This document shows positions 44,050-55,427 of a stretch of DNA of 64,000 nt, piece by piece. Positions within the stretch are counted from its first letter, which is position 1, and each line of letters begins with the position of its first letter. The notes under the pieces were generated by a model that did not search any database, had not been told where the DNA came from, and was given only the letters and a program-made list of their open reading frames with translations. A program made the translations under genes and the position numbers. Source of the stretch: Solen grandis (lineage: Eukaryota; Mollusca; Bivalvia; Adapedonta; Solenidae); NCBI GenBank assembly GCA_021229015.1, contig CM037785.1, positions 40,792,766 through 40,856,765 on the forward strand, read 5' to 3'.

Positions 44050-45440
44050 AGGTTTCTCTCAGAGCACTTCTTAACTTTGAAATAGAAACAAACATTCAAG
44101 TATCTAAAACATCAAGTACCTTGTTAAGTTCTACACTTAAGTAACAGTAGAGAGTGTATATTAATCGGGTCCTATGGAATTATCTGCTCCTGAACATAGA
44201 CATATTCACCATTAATATGCATATGTCTGTGTTCTGAAGTTCACACAGTCAGGTTCATGACCCTAATTCTGGATTGTTTTGTAACAAACAGAGTGCGTAT
44301 TCCATTGTCTTACTACCGACTATAGTTGCAAGAGAGTGTGTGGAGTTTTTGCGTCATGTGGCTTATTTTGCCTCTATTATATCAATAATTAAGAATCACA
44401 GTTTTTTTTCTGTTAATCTGGCTGCCGTCTCTCAGCCCATTGAGTGCTTTGATTCTATATAGGGCTTATGTTAGTTAATTTGTACATTGAGAGTTTTGCT
44501 ACTTAATTAGAGGGACGACTCCACTACCAAGGTTAACTACGTTTCTAGATACTCACAACCGTTAAAAATTTTCAACTGCTTAGTTTTTATGTCCATTTTT
44601 TTTTTCAACTGGATGTTTTTTTTTATGCTTAAATAGGAAGATTTAATTGTTATATGCCGATTGACAACCATGCAGAAAGATATGTACCCTGAAATTCCGA
44701 TTTTACGATGGAATATCATAAAATAATTAATGCAAACTAATGAAACGAGTGCTTTTTCGAACTCTTCGGTTGTTAACAATGATTTCATTGGTTCAAGAAA
44801 TAGGTCAAAATTCATTTTATACAGCTTACGTATGAAAAAAAATAAAGTTTTTGATAATTACCCTATGTCGTATTTTTAATTGGTTACTCATTTTATAAGA
44901 CTAAAAGTGTCAAATTAAAATCGGAAATGACAAGTCACATTTTCACACTAACATTTTATGATGGAAATATAACACTGTATAGACAAGACAATATCGAAAT
45001 TGTTAATGATATTGCTTATAAAGTATTATGAATAATGATATTTATTATTTTTTTCGGAATAAAAACATTTTTTTTGCATTAAGTCATAGATTTAGGTTTC
45101 TTGAAAATTAAAGCCGGTTGTACACAGAATGTATGGCCATTTTAATTTCGAGACACATAGAAAAGGCTTTTTTTTGGTTCAGTATATAATTATTTTCTCA
45201 CCAGTCCTCACTTTTTAAAACATACCTATTTTTTATGCTTTAATTTTTAAAATTTTCATTTTTGACACGCAAGAAAGTAAATGTGTGAATCGCTTTTCTG
45301 AGAATCATCAACTATATAAACATCATCACAAAGATTCCTGGCCTGACGTTGTTGAATTTCTCTCTCTCTCTCTCTCTCTCTCTCCCCCCCCCCCCCCCCA
45401 AGGAACCATACTAGTATAAAATTGTTAATCACGTTTGAAG
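44050..45440. other. AT-rich stretch with a compound microsatellite, no gene recognised
   Basis: (TC)n followed by a C run at about 45358-45401. The minus-strand frame 44537-44815 begins MNFDLFLEPMKSLLTTEEFE, which looks protein-like, but it has no good donor or partner exon, so it is not annotated as a gene. Confidence 0.5.
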
Positions 45441-45448
45441 ACCTTTCC

Positions 45449-46403
45449 TCACGAAGCCTTGTTTTGGGTGAGATTATCAGAGGCCTTTTTTCTGTTAAGA
45501 CAACCTGCCAAATCCATGAATGGAATCGGATTATTTCTAGTAATTATCGCGAAGGTCCATGAGATGGTTTTTAAGCCAAATCCAGTTGGATCTGACGACC
45601 CGTCTTTCATGTTCTTTAACAGATTATAAAAGAATACAAGCCCATCTCCTTTGGATCTTAATGTAGAAGACCATTAGGTTAGTATTTATTCCACTTAGAT
45701 TTTTTCCTAAGTTGCTTATAAGAAGATTAGCATGGATCAAATTTTTTAAGGATCATCGAATGATCATTCATGAATCAATCTCTAGCCAATGGTTAGAGAG
45801 ATGCCATTAAGCATATTGTGGTTCGTATATCCGAAGGTCTTGTACTTAATATTCTCAACAAATCAATTAAGCAATTAGCGCGATCATCTTGCAATTTTAT
45901 GTACGTCGACAAGTCAAAATGCTGCTTACATAAATGAGTTCTCTTCAGTTGGAGAACTAAAATCTGTAAGTCCAAGTTCTGAAAGTATGAGAGAAAATCG
46001 CCACTACTTAGTGGGGCTGCGAATAGTTTTTTAAACCCTTTACCTCATATATATTCATATAAATATTTGACTTGATGAATGTTGATTCACTGAAATATAA
46101 TTGTATATGAAACAATGGAAATTTCTTTGCCGAGCAGACTGTAGAATCTAAGCTACAATAGTGTATGAGCAAACGGAGGAGGCATAGGTAAGGCAGCTCA
46201 ATTTACCTCTGGTTTGGGAAATAAACTGCATTTGCATACTATTTACATATGTTGTTTGTTCGTCTGTGTCTGATTTCTTTACCTAAATTGTCGACATGGT
46301 TTATTAACACAACATTGCCTCTCTTCGGTATCTTGCCCTTGATTAGTTGCGCAACACCATTTCCAGAGACAAAATTCAGATATTGTGCCATGCAGTCCTG
46401 GAA
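45449..46403 (-). CDS. Unrecognised gene, last two exons (partial)
   Basis: Exon 46283-46403 (acceptor TGGCAG, donor TTTAG|GTAAAG) encodes FQDCMAQYLNFVSGNGVAQL, then IKGKIPKRGNVVLINHVDN. Exon 45449-45648 (acceptor CCAAAG) continues in phase with DGLVFFYNLLKNMKDG, GLKTISWTFAIITRNN and PIPFMDLAGCLNRKK, ending in TGA at 45449-45451. The 1+2 phase junction is consistent and both exons are open over their full length, which supports a real gene. Codon choice and residue mix look protein-like. I do not recognise the family. No exon further upstream was identified, and no clear polyadenylation signal was seen. The plus-strand frame 45435-45629 is a shadow. Confidence 0.5.
46034..46180. mobile_element. 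Truncated TTAA-type MITE
   Basis: Starts CCCTTTACCTCATATATATT and keeps the order of blocks seen at 52872 onward (ATGAATGTTGATTCA, CTTTGCCGAGCAG, AGCTACAATAGTGTATGAGC). The right end is missing. Confidence 0.65.
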
Positions 46404-46639
46404 CTGCCATTAGAAATAATAAATGTATGCAGTAGGAAGAAAATAAATTCATTTATTTAAAATTATGACTGATCATTTTTGTCATTTTAATAACATAATA
46501 CAAAGTCAATGAAAACTGTATATAAAAGCCAATCGAAACAAGTTCCTTGCCAACAAGAGCAATATGCATCTTACAAAAATGCATGGTAACTTTAACACAC
46601 GGAGCAGACCATAAAATAAGGTTATAGGGACTCATGGCC

Positions 46640-47545
46640 TGGTAGTTACAGCCGCTTACTGACCATCACTAGAGGGTGCTTTTCTTCTGTACTTTTAGTA
46701 TAATAGCCCCCGTCTGGATCAGCACATTTAATGTAAATGCTGCACTCTGAATTTAAACCTTAGCAAAACCTGGTATTAAAGTCAGTTCAACCAGAGACGA
46801 TCTTAGGAATAGGAGCTTCAAGGTCGTTACTGCTCTCGCAAGTTGGAAAAGAATTGCATTGATATCTGATCCAGAACACAGACATCAAATGTGCACTACT
46901 TTGAAGCTGGTGGCTCATGTTAACATTAAATTGAGGCATATGATCGGATAACTCGGAAAATTGAAAACATTATTCTGCCGGAAAATCAGTACACTTAAGG
47001 AAATTATTGCTTATTCTAAGCATCTTTTCTTTAGCGGCAAACCTATGCTTTCCTTAAAATATACTGCAATTTGATAAGGAAGTTTAGTTTCAACATTTAA
47101 TTTGTTATTGCAGGCAGTTAAGGTTTAATCATCTAAGATTCTAAAGGCACTGTATATAAAATGATACAACCTTGAGAACTACAATGTACCTTAGAATTAA
47201 ACTCATTAACCATTACATAAGTCTAAGTTGAATGTCTTAAAATAAATTTTAATTTCAAAGATTAATTTGGCAAATATAGGCATACAAAATGAGATTTTGT
47301 GTAAGTGGGATCAGATGACTATGGAATTAATCTAAAGTTTTGTCCTTCCTTTAACAGTAAATGTATAATAGATGCTCCATGTCTGCTTGTCAGGTATAAG
47401 TGATAATTCTGCAAAACCCATATTAATTCCATAATGATCTATTTCCACTTACATAAAATCTCAAATTTTGTTTGTTTTATGTCTATGTTTACGAAATACA
47501 CGACTTATTTGCAAAATTAATATCTTTTCATCATGGTCGAAATTT
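46640..47545. other. Non-genic stretch
   Basis: Moderately AT-rich single-copy-looking DNA. A plus-strand open stretch at about 46758-46950 lacks a start codon and recognisable family text. No gene is supported. Confidence 0.4.
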
Positions 47546-47546
47546 C

Positions 47547-47814
47547 TAAAGAACAAGAGTGTTCTTTAGAACACATGTGTCACCTGCTAAAGATTGACCG
47601 ACATACAGACAGACGGACAGACTGACGACGGAAAAGTGACCCCTATGTGTCACCTCTGCTTACAGTAGGTGACACAAAAAGTTTGTTATCATGGTAAAAA
47701 TATGTTTTTGTTCATATTTGACCCGTTGAATATTTGCAAAAGATTGTATTGAACATTTTGATTGCTTTAACTGATTTAAAAATAGTATGTAAATAAGATA
47801 GTGTTTTAAAGGGG

Positions 47815-47858
<44 letters not shown>
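47547..47858. repeat. Short dispersed repeat and poly(A) run
   Basis: TGTGTCACCTGCTAAAG at 47576 and the inverse AGTAGGTGACAC at 47665 enclose an ACAGACAGACGGACAGACTG tract. A run of 44 A at 47815-47858 follows, possibly the tail of a retroposed copy. Confidence 0.6.
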
Positions 47859-47859
<1 letters not shown>

Positions 47860-48167
47860 GAAAGAGAAAGACAAAACATAAAATTTACTGTATTTCCCGA
47901 AAATAATTTGTTTTCTACTCAAGCCACAAAAATACTACCAAACACTGAATAAAACACTTGATTTTAGTTTATTTCAGTTGTTTTTATAGACAAAATTTAG
48001 TTATCAAATAGATGCCAGAATAACAAAGAAAAACACAAGGGCCAAGGCCTATAATGTTTTTTTGGCAATGTTTCAAAGATTAAAATATAACATACATACC
48101 AAAACTCAGTGACATTTCAATTTCATTTAAAAATTTATAATTGCACTTTCATAACTTATTGACTTAA

Positions 48168-48401
48168 CCCTTTCCCTCATATAGACTCATTTTGACGCAC
48201 TCAATAGGTACCACATAAAGCCTGATCTGCAGAAAACCACACTTAAACCTTACCAAATTTAAATGCAAAATCCTCAGTTCCAGACCACTGAGGAGCAGCG
48301 AACAGCATAAAACCTGATCAGCCTGCGAGTTACTCGCAGGCTGATCTGGTTTTATGCTGTTCGCATAGGTCTTTTCATGGTTTCCTCTATGAGGGAAAGG
48401 G
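48168..48401. mobile_element. 234-bp piggyBac-type MITE with TTAA duplication
   Basis: The perfect inverted ends CCCTTTCCCTCATA / TATGAGGGAAAGGG are flanked by TTAA at 48164-48167 and 48402-48405. The interior contains a near-perfect hairpin (GAACAGCATAAAACCTGATC..., centre about 48333). The left subterminal GACTCATTTTGACGCA is shared, inverted, with the right end of the 52872 element, so the two are one family. Confidence 0.9.
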
Positions 48402-48842
48402 TTAAACATATAAAACAAGTTACTTTAACAATTTTATCACAACACCAAAATCTACCAACACAAAAGAGGACAAATGAAAAATAAATAGAAATAAATCTGG
48501 ACCTTCTTAATTACCATTTACAATAATGTAGGAGTTTGTTATTACAAGTTTGAGCTTACCATTCTCAGTGGCTTACATCTAGAATCACATATGCCAAGAC
48601 GGCCATAGGGAGATTTCACGGTCACATCCTATAGCACTCACATATGTTCGGGTGGCCGCACAGCGCATTTTGAATATATGGGGACAGAAAATCTGCGGCA
48701 TCCGTACGGCGTAGGGCTAAAATATTATAAATCCGCGCACCCTGCGCTATAACTCTACGACGACCCCCCAAGGCCAGTATGCTATAAGGCTATGCCCAAG
48801 GATGACCGTGCGGTCGCCGCAGATTGTTTCTCTCTCTTTTTG

Positions 48843-48875
48843 TCTGTGTGTGTGTGTGTGTGGGGGGGGGGGGGA
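48843..48875. repeat. (TG)n-G12 microsatellite
   Basis: Nine or ten TG units followed by a G run. Confidence 0.9.
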
Positions 48876-48999
48876 GCGTATCCTCGCCGTATATCAAATG
48901 TGACTTAGGTATGAGTGATATAAACCTTAGTCACAAGCAGGAATGACTGTTGTGTCTCGTCGTTTTTAAACAGTACAGAGTGGGTTTCGTTTAAGGCAG

Positions 49000-49092
49000 T
49001 ACCATGTCTGAACCATCTGTCTCATGTTCTGAATTACTCTTTAAAAAACTTGTCGGTCGGACGTTTAACCATCCAAAACAAACAAACAAAAT
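49000..49092 (+). repeat. Degraded SINE 3' end
   Basis: GTCGGTCGGACGTTTAACCA then TCCAAAACAAACAAACAAA matches the 3' end of the (AAAC)n-tailed SINE family. Confidence 0.6.
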
Positions 49093-49808
49093 AATAAATA
49101 TATAAACAATATGTAAATACAATATATTCTAATCGGGTCAGTGGTAATGAGTCTTGCTGTACGAAACAGACAAGAGTGTATCGGATATCAGGATGCAAAC
49201 AGTTTGTTGTATGCATGATGCAGTATCCTTTCCACCAAAAATCATCATAAAAATAGATGATGAGATCATGATAACTTATCACTGTCTGCAATGGAACGAG
49301 AGGTCAAGAAGAGAGATAAATTCTTTAGTAAAGTGTTGGCAGTTATTGTCTATTTTGGTGTCACCATGTGAGGGGCTATAGACCTAGCACATTAATAAAG
49401 AGGTACAGCTTATAGACACTGTCATTTCGCTAATATAAAAACATAGCTACTGGTGTTGTTAAAAGTAATTGTCTGCATAATATATTATGTTTTCTTGTCA
49501 AGTATTGGAATTTTCGCTCGCTTATTTATTAGACATTATTCTTCCTAGGTTTGCCTATGGTTAGTTTTCTCACTCTGATGTGATATTTTATTTACACTGT
49601 TCGTTTGTCTGAGAGAAATACCTTCTGGAAGTGCAAGGTTGAGGTCAATTTTAACCTATATTTTAAGCACCCCAGTTGGTTGTTTTGCCGACTGATGGTT
49701 CTAAGGCAGTAAGGGTTGGTATTTCTATATTTTATGTAATGTCCCGTCTTCTTATTTTTGTCCATTTTATCTTGACTTCCATCTCCTTCTGTTGTTAGTT
49801 AGCTTTAA

Positions 49809-50018
49809 TACTGTAAAATCATTAATTTTCGTTGACATTAAATTTCGTTGATTATGTACCTAAGGGAAATTCGTGGGTACATTTATTCGTGGATCTATGT
49901 TCTAGAACGTGAGGTCTATGTAAGAGACAGGTTTTCGTGGGGACTAATATTTATGGGTAAAACCCACCTCGAAATCGACGAAAATTAGTGACCCACGAAA
50001 ATTAATAATTTGACAGTA
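49809..50018. mobile_element. 210-bp MITE with TA-type ends
   Basis: TACTGTAAAATCATTAATTT then TCG on the left pairs with CGAAAATTAATAATTTGACA then GTA on the right. Inner blocks (TTCGTGGGTAC, CCCACGAAAATT) are also partly inverted. The flanking TA fits a Tc1/mariner-type insertion. Confidence 0.8.
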
Positions 50019-50029
50019 TATGTTGAAGG

Positions 50030-50035
<6 letters not shown>

Positions 50036-50083
<48 letters not shown>
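50036..50083. repeat. (TA)n microsatellite
   Basis: About 24 TA units between a MITE and a SINE. Confidence 0.95.
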
Positions 50084-50085
<2 letters not shown>

Positions 50086-50106
50086 CCTTTTATATTTCCT
50101 TATATA

Positions 50107-50412
50107 CCGTCCCCGGTGGCCAAGTGGTTAGAGCGTCCGCCTCGAGCGGGAGGTCGTGGGTTCGATCCCCGGCCGCGACAGACCAAAGTCGAAAAAATGG
50201 TACTGTTATAGCTCCCTTGCTTGGGGCTCAGCATACAAGGGTAGTTTCAGGATTAGTTGGTCCGGTGTCAGGATAATGTGACTGTGGTATCATGCCACAT
50301 GTCTACGGCGTGATACTGTAGTGTGGCAGCACTATATCTGTCTCAAGTAGACATCGTCTCCAAATGACTGAAATACTGTCGCTGGGACGTTAAACCCACC
50401 AAACAAACAGAC
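50107..50412 (+). mobile_element. tRNA-derived SINE, (AAAC)n-tailed family
   Basis: Head CCCCGGTGGCCAAGTGGTTA (box A) and GTGGGTTCGATCCCCGG (box B). Body CAAAGTCGAAAAAATGGTAC and ATCTGTCTCAAGTAGACATC. 3' end GCTGGGACGTTAAACCCACC then AAACAAACAG. Possible imperfect target duplication ATATTT(T)CCTTA on both flanks. Confidence 0.9.
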
Positions 50413-50870
50413 ACACATATTTTCCTTACTCTTATTTGGACTAAATCGTTATTCGTGTAAATTATTTATACACTAAAGCCTCTATCGTAAAAGTTTTTAT
50501 GCAACGCTAAAAACAATGAGGATTCGTGAAATAAAAAAAAAAAAATATAAAAACAAAACTAGGAAAGCATTTTTTTTTTAATGCCTGACATTGGTCTGTT
50601 TTTGTTTTTGTGTTTTATTTATGAATTAGATACCATACTGGGTTACCATACAAATAATTAATCTCTAGGCAAATGTACTGAATAAGGATTTCTACTTTGA
50701 TTATCTGTTCAAATGTCTCAGTTATAGGGCACTCGTCAAGCGCATAATTTATGTGAATAGAAATCAAATTTGTGACAAAATTGAACAGAAGTTTACTGAA
50801 TTACATGTATCTCGACTAAACGTCTTCATTGTCACAGACTAACCAATGTATTATCTCCCCTGAAAGTAAA

Positions 50871-51036
50871 CCATCCATCATTAATCTGTGATCATGGTCC
50901 GCCAAGTGATCATGGGATTTTTATAGTAAATGCAAGCTTTCATTGACTTTGAGCAAAAGAGCCTATCAACAATCATACCAGTCAATGGATGCTTGTATCT
51001 GCACTGAAGTCTTTCTAGCATTTGATGGACCATGAT
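50871..51036. mobile_element. MITE-like element, second copy of the 3357-3513 family
   Basis: CCATCCATCATTAATCTGTG and ATCATGGTCC on the left, with GATGGACCATGATG on the right. Internal AGTAAATGCAAGC and TGAGCAAA match the first copy. Confidence 0.75.
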
Positions 51037-51320
51037 GAACGTTCCGTTTTTTTGTCACTAAATACTTTAATTACCGAACCAGTGCGTGGATTATTAAAAG
51101 GTGCTTAGAATGTCGAGACTACACCATGGGCAGACGCAATGTAGGTTAGCTCATGGCAGGAGTTTTTAGTTCTTTCTAGTTCAATTATATAACATCACGA
51201 AAATGCCATTTATGGTGTCTAAATCAACTTTGTGACGCAGTATGGTAAACCATTCACATCTAATAGAATATATGCGCTTTTATTTTATGCTAACTGATAA
51301 AATACTGTCTGTGAGATAAA

Positions 51321-51584
51321 TGTTTGTTTGTTGGGTTTAACGTCCCACCGACAGTATTTCAGTCATTTGGAAACGATGTCTACCTGAGACAGATATAGTG
51401 CTGCCACACTGCAATATCACGCCGTAGACATGTGGTATGATACTACCCAAATATGCTGAGCGCCAAACAGGGGAAGTATTCCAGTACCATTTTTACGACT
51501 TTGGTATGCCGCAGCCGGGGATCGAACACACGAACTCCCGCTCCCAAGGCGGACGCTCTAACCACTCGGCGATCAGGGACGGTC
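51321..51584 (-). mobile_element. tRNA-derived SINE, minus orientation, with target duplication
   Basis: The reverse complement of the 50107 family: the tail side GTTTGTTGGGTTTAACGTCC is at the left, and the tRNA head (ACTCGGCGATCAGGGACGG reversed) is at the right. TGAGATAAA occurs on both sides (51312-51320 and about 51587-51595), a 9-bp duplication. Confidence 0.88.
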
Positions 51585-52055
51585 AATGAGATAAAATCCA
51601 CATCTTCCACACCGTGAGTGATAAAGGTCTATCGGAGCTACTTTTGTTCCTATGAAGGGTGTGTATATGGATATGCATAAGTTATAAGTTAGCATATAAA
51701 AGAAAATGTGTTTGCTTTGAGTGAATGTGGAATATATCTCATGTCAGTGATACAGTTTTAACATTTTCATTTGCGCTGCGCGTTTGTGAAAATACTAAAA
51801 CTATATCACTTCTTGATATGAAGTCAAAACAAACTAACATCCTCTATCTAATTCTCAAGGGCCACAAGTTTCAAGCATCATCGCGTGTATTGCTAAAACA
51901 TAAGGTAAAATACGAACTAATGTCCATTAAAACTTAACAAAAATATAATAGAAGTAAGAAATAAATCGCTTAAGAAGATACGAAATTGTTCACCGGTATT
52001 TCCAAAATACTGTACATGTACGTGGAGTGCAACAAGAACTATCTTAAAAGAAGAT

Positions 52056-52155
52056 NNNNNNNNNNNNNNNNNNNNNNNNNNNNNNNNNNNNNNNNNNNNN
52101 NNNNNNNNNNNNNNNNNNNNNNNNNNNNNNNNNNNNNNNNNNNNNNNNNNNNNNN
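52056..52155. other. Assembly gap, 100 N
   Basis: Exactly 100 N: a scaffold join of unknown true length. Confidence 0.98.
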
Positions 52156-52871
52156 TGATACCACTTGATATTTATTTTGCAAATTATATGGGACAGGAAA
52201 GGGGTTAAATATGAAAATAAAAAAGGTTAAAAGATTTGAAAAAGAATACGTAAAGAATGCAATTAACAAATATAAAATAAAAGTTTGTATTTACCATCTT
52301 CATGTTTAGGTAGAACCGAAAATAGAAGTAATTTGGCTTCTAGGTTCCGCATTTCAAGAAAAAAGTACGGACGAAATATAACGAATATCGGGTAAGAATC
52401 GAAATAATCAATGTCTATATGTGTTTTGGTGTGTATTTAACCACATGTTCCTCGTTAAGGTGCAAATAATTATATCACCCAGGCTTCGCCCTCGGGATAT
52501 AATGATATGCAGCTGAACTCGAAATTGTGGTTAAATTAACAACAAAACACAAAAAACATTGATTATTTTTAAAATAAAAATAAATGAACTTGATGAAAAG
52601 AAAATTGGGAAAAATCAGTGAATTCACTGACGTATCTAACATAACCAATATGTAAGATATTTCAGCTTTACCACAAAGAAAATGTTTTATTATTATTATT
52701 ATTTGAATGTTAGATTCATGCACCAACTTGTGTATTGTTACTGTATTTAGTTTATTTAAAAAAGGTTTTGTTATGAATTTAACGATTGATTTATTCATGA
52801 TTTCCTGTTTAAATCAAACTTGATTCTACAATGAATATATTCTTAATCGTACGAATATATATATAATTTAA

Positions 52872-53097
52872 CCCTTTACTCCATGAATATTCATGTACAA
52901 ATTTATGACTTAATGAATATTAATCAACTAATCTTTCAATGTATATGATACATTGGAGTTTTCTTTGCTGAATCTGAGCTACAATATTGTATAAGCAAAC
53001 AAAGGAAACCCTGATCAGACAACTCCTATAGAAGCTGTTTGATCTGGGTCTTCTCAGTTTGCCAATGCGTCAAAATGAGTCTTTATGAAGTAAAGGA
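52872..53097. mobile_element. 226-bp piggyBac-type MITE with TTAA duplication
   Basis: The ends CCCTTTACTCCATGAA and TTATGAAGTAAAGGA are imperfect inverted repeats. TTAA flanks at 52868-52871 and 53098-53101. Related to the 48168 and 46034 copies. Confidence 0.85.
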
Positions 53098-53397
53098 TTA
53101 ATGTAGATTTTATAGTGAATATATTTTCATTCCTCTACAATACATAGAATATATTTTAATGTTAAACATATTCTTAAATAAAAAGAAGTCAATTGTTTTA
53201 TCATGTAACGTTTAGGCAAAGCAAGCAAAAAGGAAGTCATAAATAACATAGACAAGAATAATGGCGTCAATATGACGCATACACTTTGGATAACTGAAGA
53301 TATAGGCCCTATTTTCCATTGGGATTAATACAAAATACATATGATTTTTGCAGGTATTATGAAAAAAATTATAACTTGTACAAACTTTACTAGACAC

Positions 53398-53718
53398 TCA
53401 GTAAAAGTGTAAGAAATGTGAGATAAACATTACAGTATTCAAAACACAACCAGAGGTAACAATAAAAACAATATGTTTCTCAATAAACCTTTTTAATCTC
53501 ACTTCACTGGGAAAGGCACTACCTAGTGCATCCAGATATTTCCAATCACTATCAACCCTATCGAATGACATAAATGAAAAAGTAACCATTTGGGTAAAAT
53601 GTTCTGGTAAATCGTAAAGCAACGTCTGGATCGTCAAGCCCAGGTTAATATTTGCTAGCACCTCAAAGGATATTGCATAAAATAAAGTATTACTTAAATA
53701 AGCATACCCTCCCACCAT
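53398..53718 (-). CDS. Weak exon candidate, unrecognised
   Basis: A minus-strand frame whose middle part (YDLPEHFTQMVTFSFMSFDR then VDSDWKYLDALGSAFPSEVR) has a protein-like residue mix, unlike most frames in this AT-rich DNA. Possible acceptors (TTTGAG, ATCCAG) and donors (ACTAG|GTAGTG, AAAAG|GTTTAT) are mediocre. DWKYLDALG faintly recalls a death-fold helix, but that is speculation. It could be an exon of the gene ending at 45449, or chance. Confidence 0.2.
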   Translation of the reverse strand: MVGGYAYLSNTLFYAISFEVLANINLGLTIQTLLYDLPEHFTQMVTFSFMSFDRVDSDWKYLDALGSAFPSEVRLKRFIEKHIVFIVTSGCVLNTVMFISHFLHFY

Positions 53719-53899
53719 GGGAGATATTATATTTGTTTGCTAATTTTCCTGCCATAAGGCTATTCAGCTACATTTGTAACATTAATTATATCTTACTCTC
53801 CAAACCCCTTGTCTGTCATACATTACCGACATATTGGATATATTTTGTATTAACTTATACATCCTGACAGAAATGTATGTGTTTTAGGTAATAGTAAAC

Positions 53900-55400
53900 A
53901 TACTGAAACGCATCGCTGGAAAGTCGGTATGATTTATTTTACAAAGTTTTTAATAATCCTTATTGAGAAATAAGGCTTTACTTATTTTCACATTACGTAT
54001 TTTATAACAGCTGAATATATCTGTACGATGTCAGTTGAAAGTGATGATGCTCAACCTGATTTTTTTTTTTATTCCTCTATATTGTATCATTATCGAAACA
54101 TCTCTTTTTACGATTTATACCAACAAAAAGCTAATCTCAGAAACGAAAGAAATTCCTGTTTTTTGATATTATAAATGAAAAATGTTAATCTATAATATAT
54201 CGATAACAAAACAAAATGATTCAATCATTTGCAAATGTTCCCATGTCAATCTTTAGTATGGTGCATCTAGTACCATCTTTGGTTTGACGCCAGAGGAAAG
54301 CGTCCAGCCTCTAGTTGTGGTGCTCACTGTCTGAAAACGGTCTCTCTAAAAAATGACCAAAAACGGACCAATGTTCAAGTTCTGTTACATAAAATCAGCG
54401 CAACGACCAAATATTAGTACAAAATGACTGTCAGAATTTTGCTGATACCCAATATTATGTATAACGAAGAAAAGTGACCCTATAAAAATGATCCCCGTCT
54501 TTGTATATCAAAAATAAAAGTTACTTCCTGGTCAAATCATTTCGACTTCCCCCACTCCCGGTCATAGTATTATGATCCTTCCCCCTAGTGAAGTGAACTG
54601 AGCCCCCTCCCTCCCACCAACCCAATAAAAAGTTTTAAATCCACGGTAAAATTATAAAAAAAGTATTTTTTAATGAAACGTTCCTACGATTAGAGGACGA
54701 ATGAACGGATGGACGGCCGGACGCACACAGACAGACACACTTCCAATTTTACTTCTACAACTAAGCAGCAGCAACAATGATAACAACAACAACTACAGTC
54801 GAACTTCGGTGACTCGAAAGAGCAATTTGTTCTAATCATCTGTTCGACCTAGCCGTGGTTAAAATGATTTACATATGTTCATGTATTAAAAATATACGAC
54901 CTTTAGAATTGATCGATTATAGCAGATATCGTGTTTTGACTTAACGTCGGCAAAGTAATAAAAGAAGAAACATTAAAAACATAATTTGTTATTGTTTTAA
55001 CATACATATAAATCAATAAAACAGCAGCTGTCAAGATCAAAGCACAAACATCATTGAAGACATACAATTCGTACACGTATATGTTAACATAATTATATTA
55101 GTCTACGTGCAAGTCGTAACGTTTCCTACATGCATTTTATTTGGCATTAAAAATGAAAAGAGAAAAATGTATTGCAAATAATCCGCAAATATAGCTGAAA
55201 ACAAATCAAATAATATTCCATTAAATCAATTAAAAAAGTCCTCCTTTAAATTGCAACATGACCAACGTTAACTTATATCATCTTATTACATGAATTCGCA
55301 ACACTGTGTTGATTACGATGAGGATGTTGCTGCTGACGACGACGATCATCATAATCTTTCAGAAATGAGCTACATGTATATACGGTGATATGCAGCATCT
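53900..55400. other. Intergenic, transposon end fragment
   Basis: No gene recognised. ACTACAGTCGAACTTCGGTG then ACTCGAA at about 54792 resembles the end of a mariner-type element whose partner end was not found. The rest is AT-rich with short CAA and ACAG tracts. Confidence 0.4.
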
Positions 55401-55427
55401 TAAAGTTACTACACAGCTCACGCGTAA

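Noticed and set aside
44537..44815. N-terminal exon starting MNFDLFLEPMKSLL
   Set aside because: It looks faintly like a carnitine acyltransferase start, but no donor with AG|GT context and no following exon were found. The LINE lies just downstream.
45435..45629. Plus-strand 64-residue frame
   Set aside because: It is the antisense shadow of the better-supported minus-strand exon 45449-45648.
46758..46950. Plus-strand coding stretch
   Set aside because: Open for about 60 codons but lacks a start, splice signals and any family resemblance.
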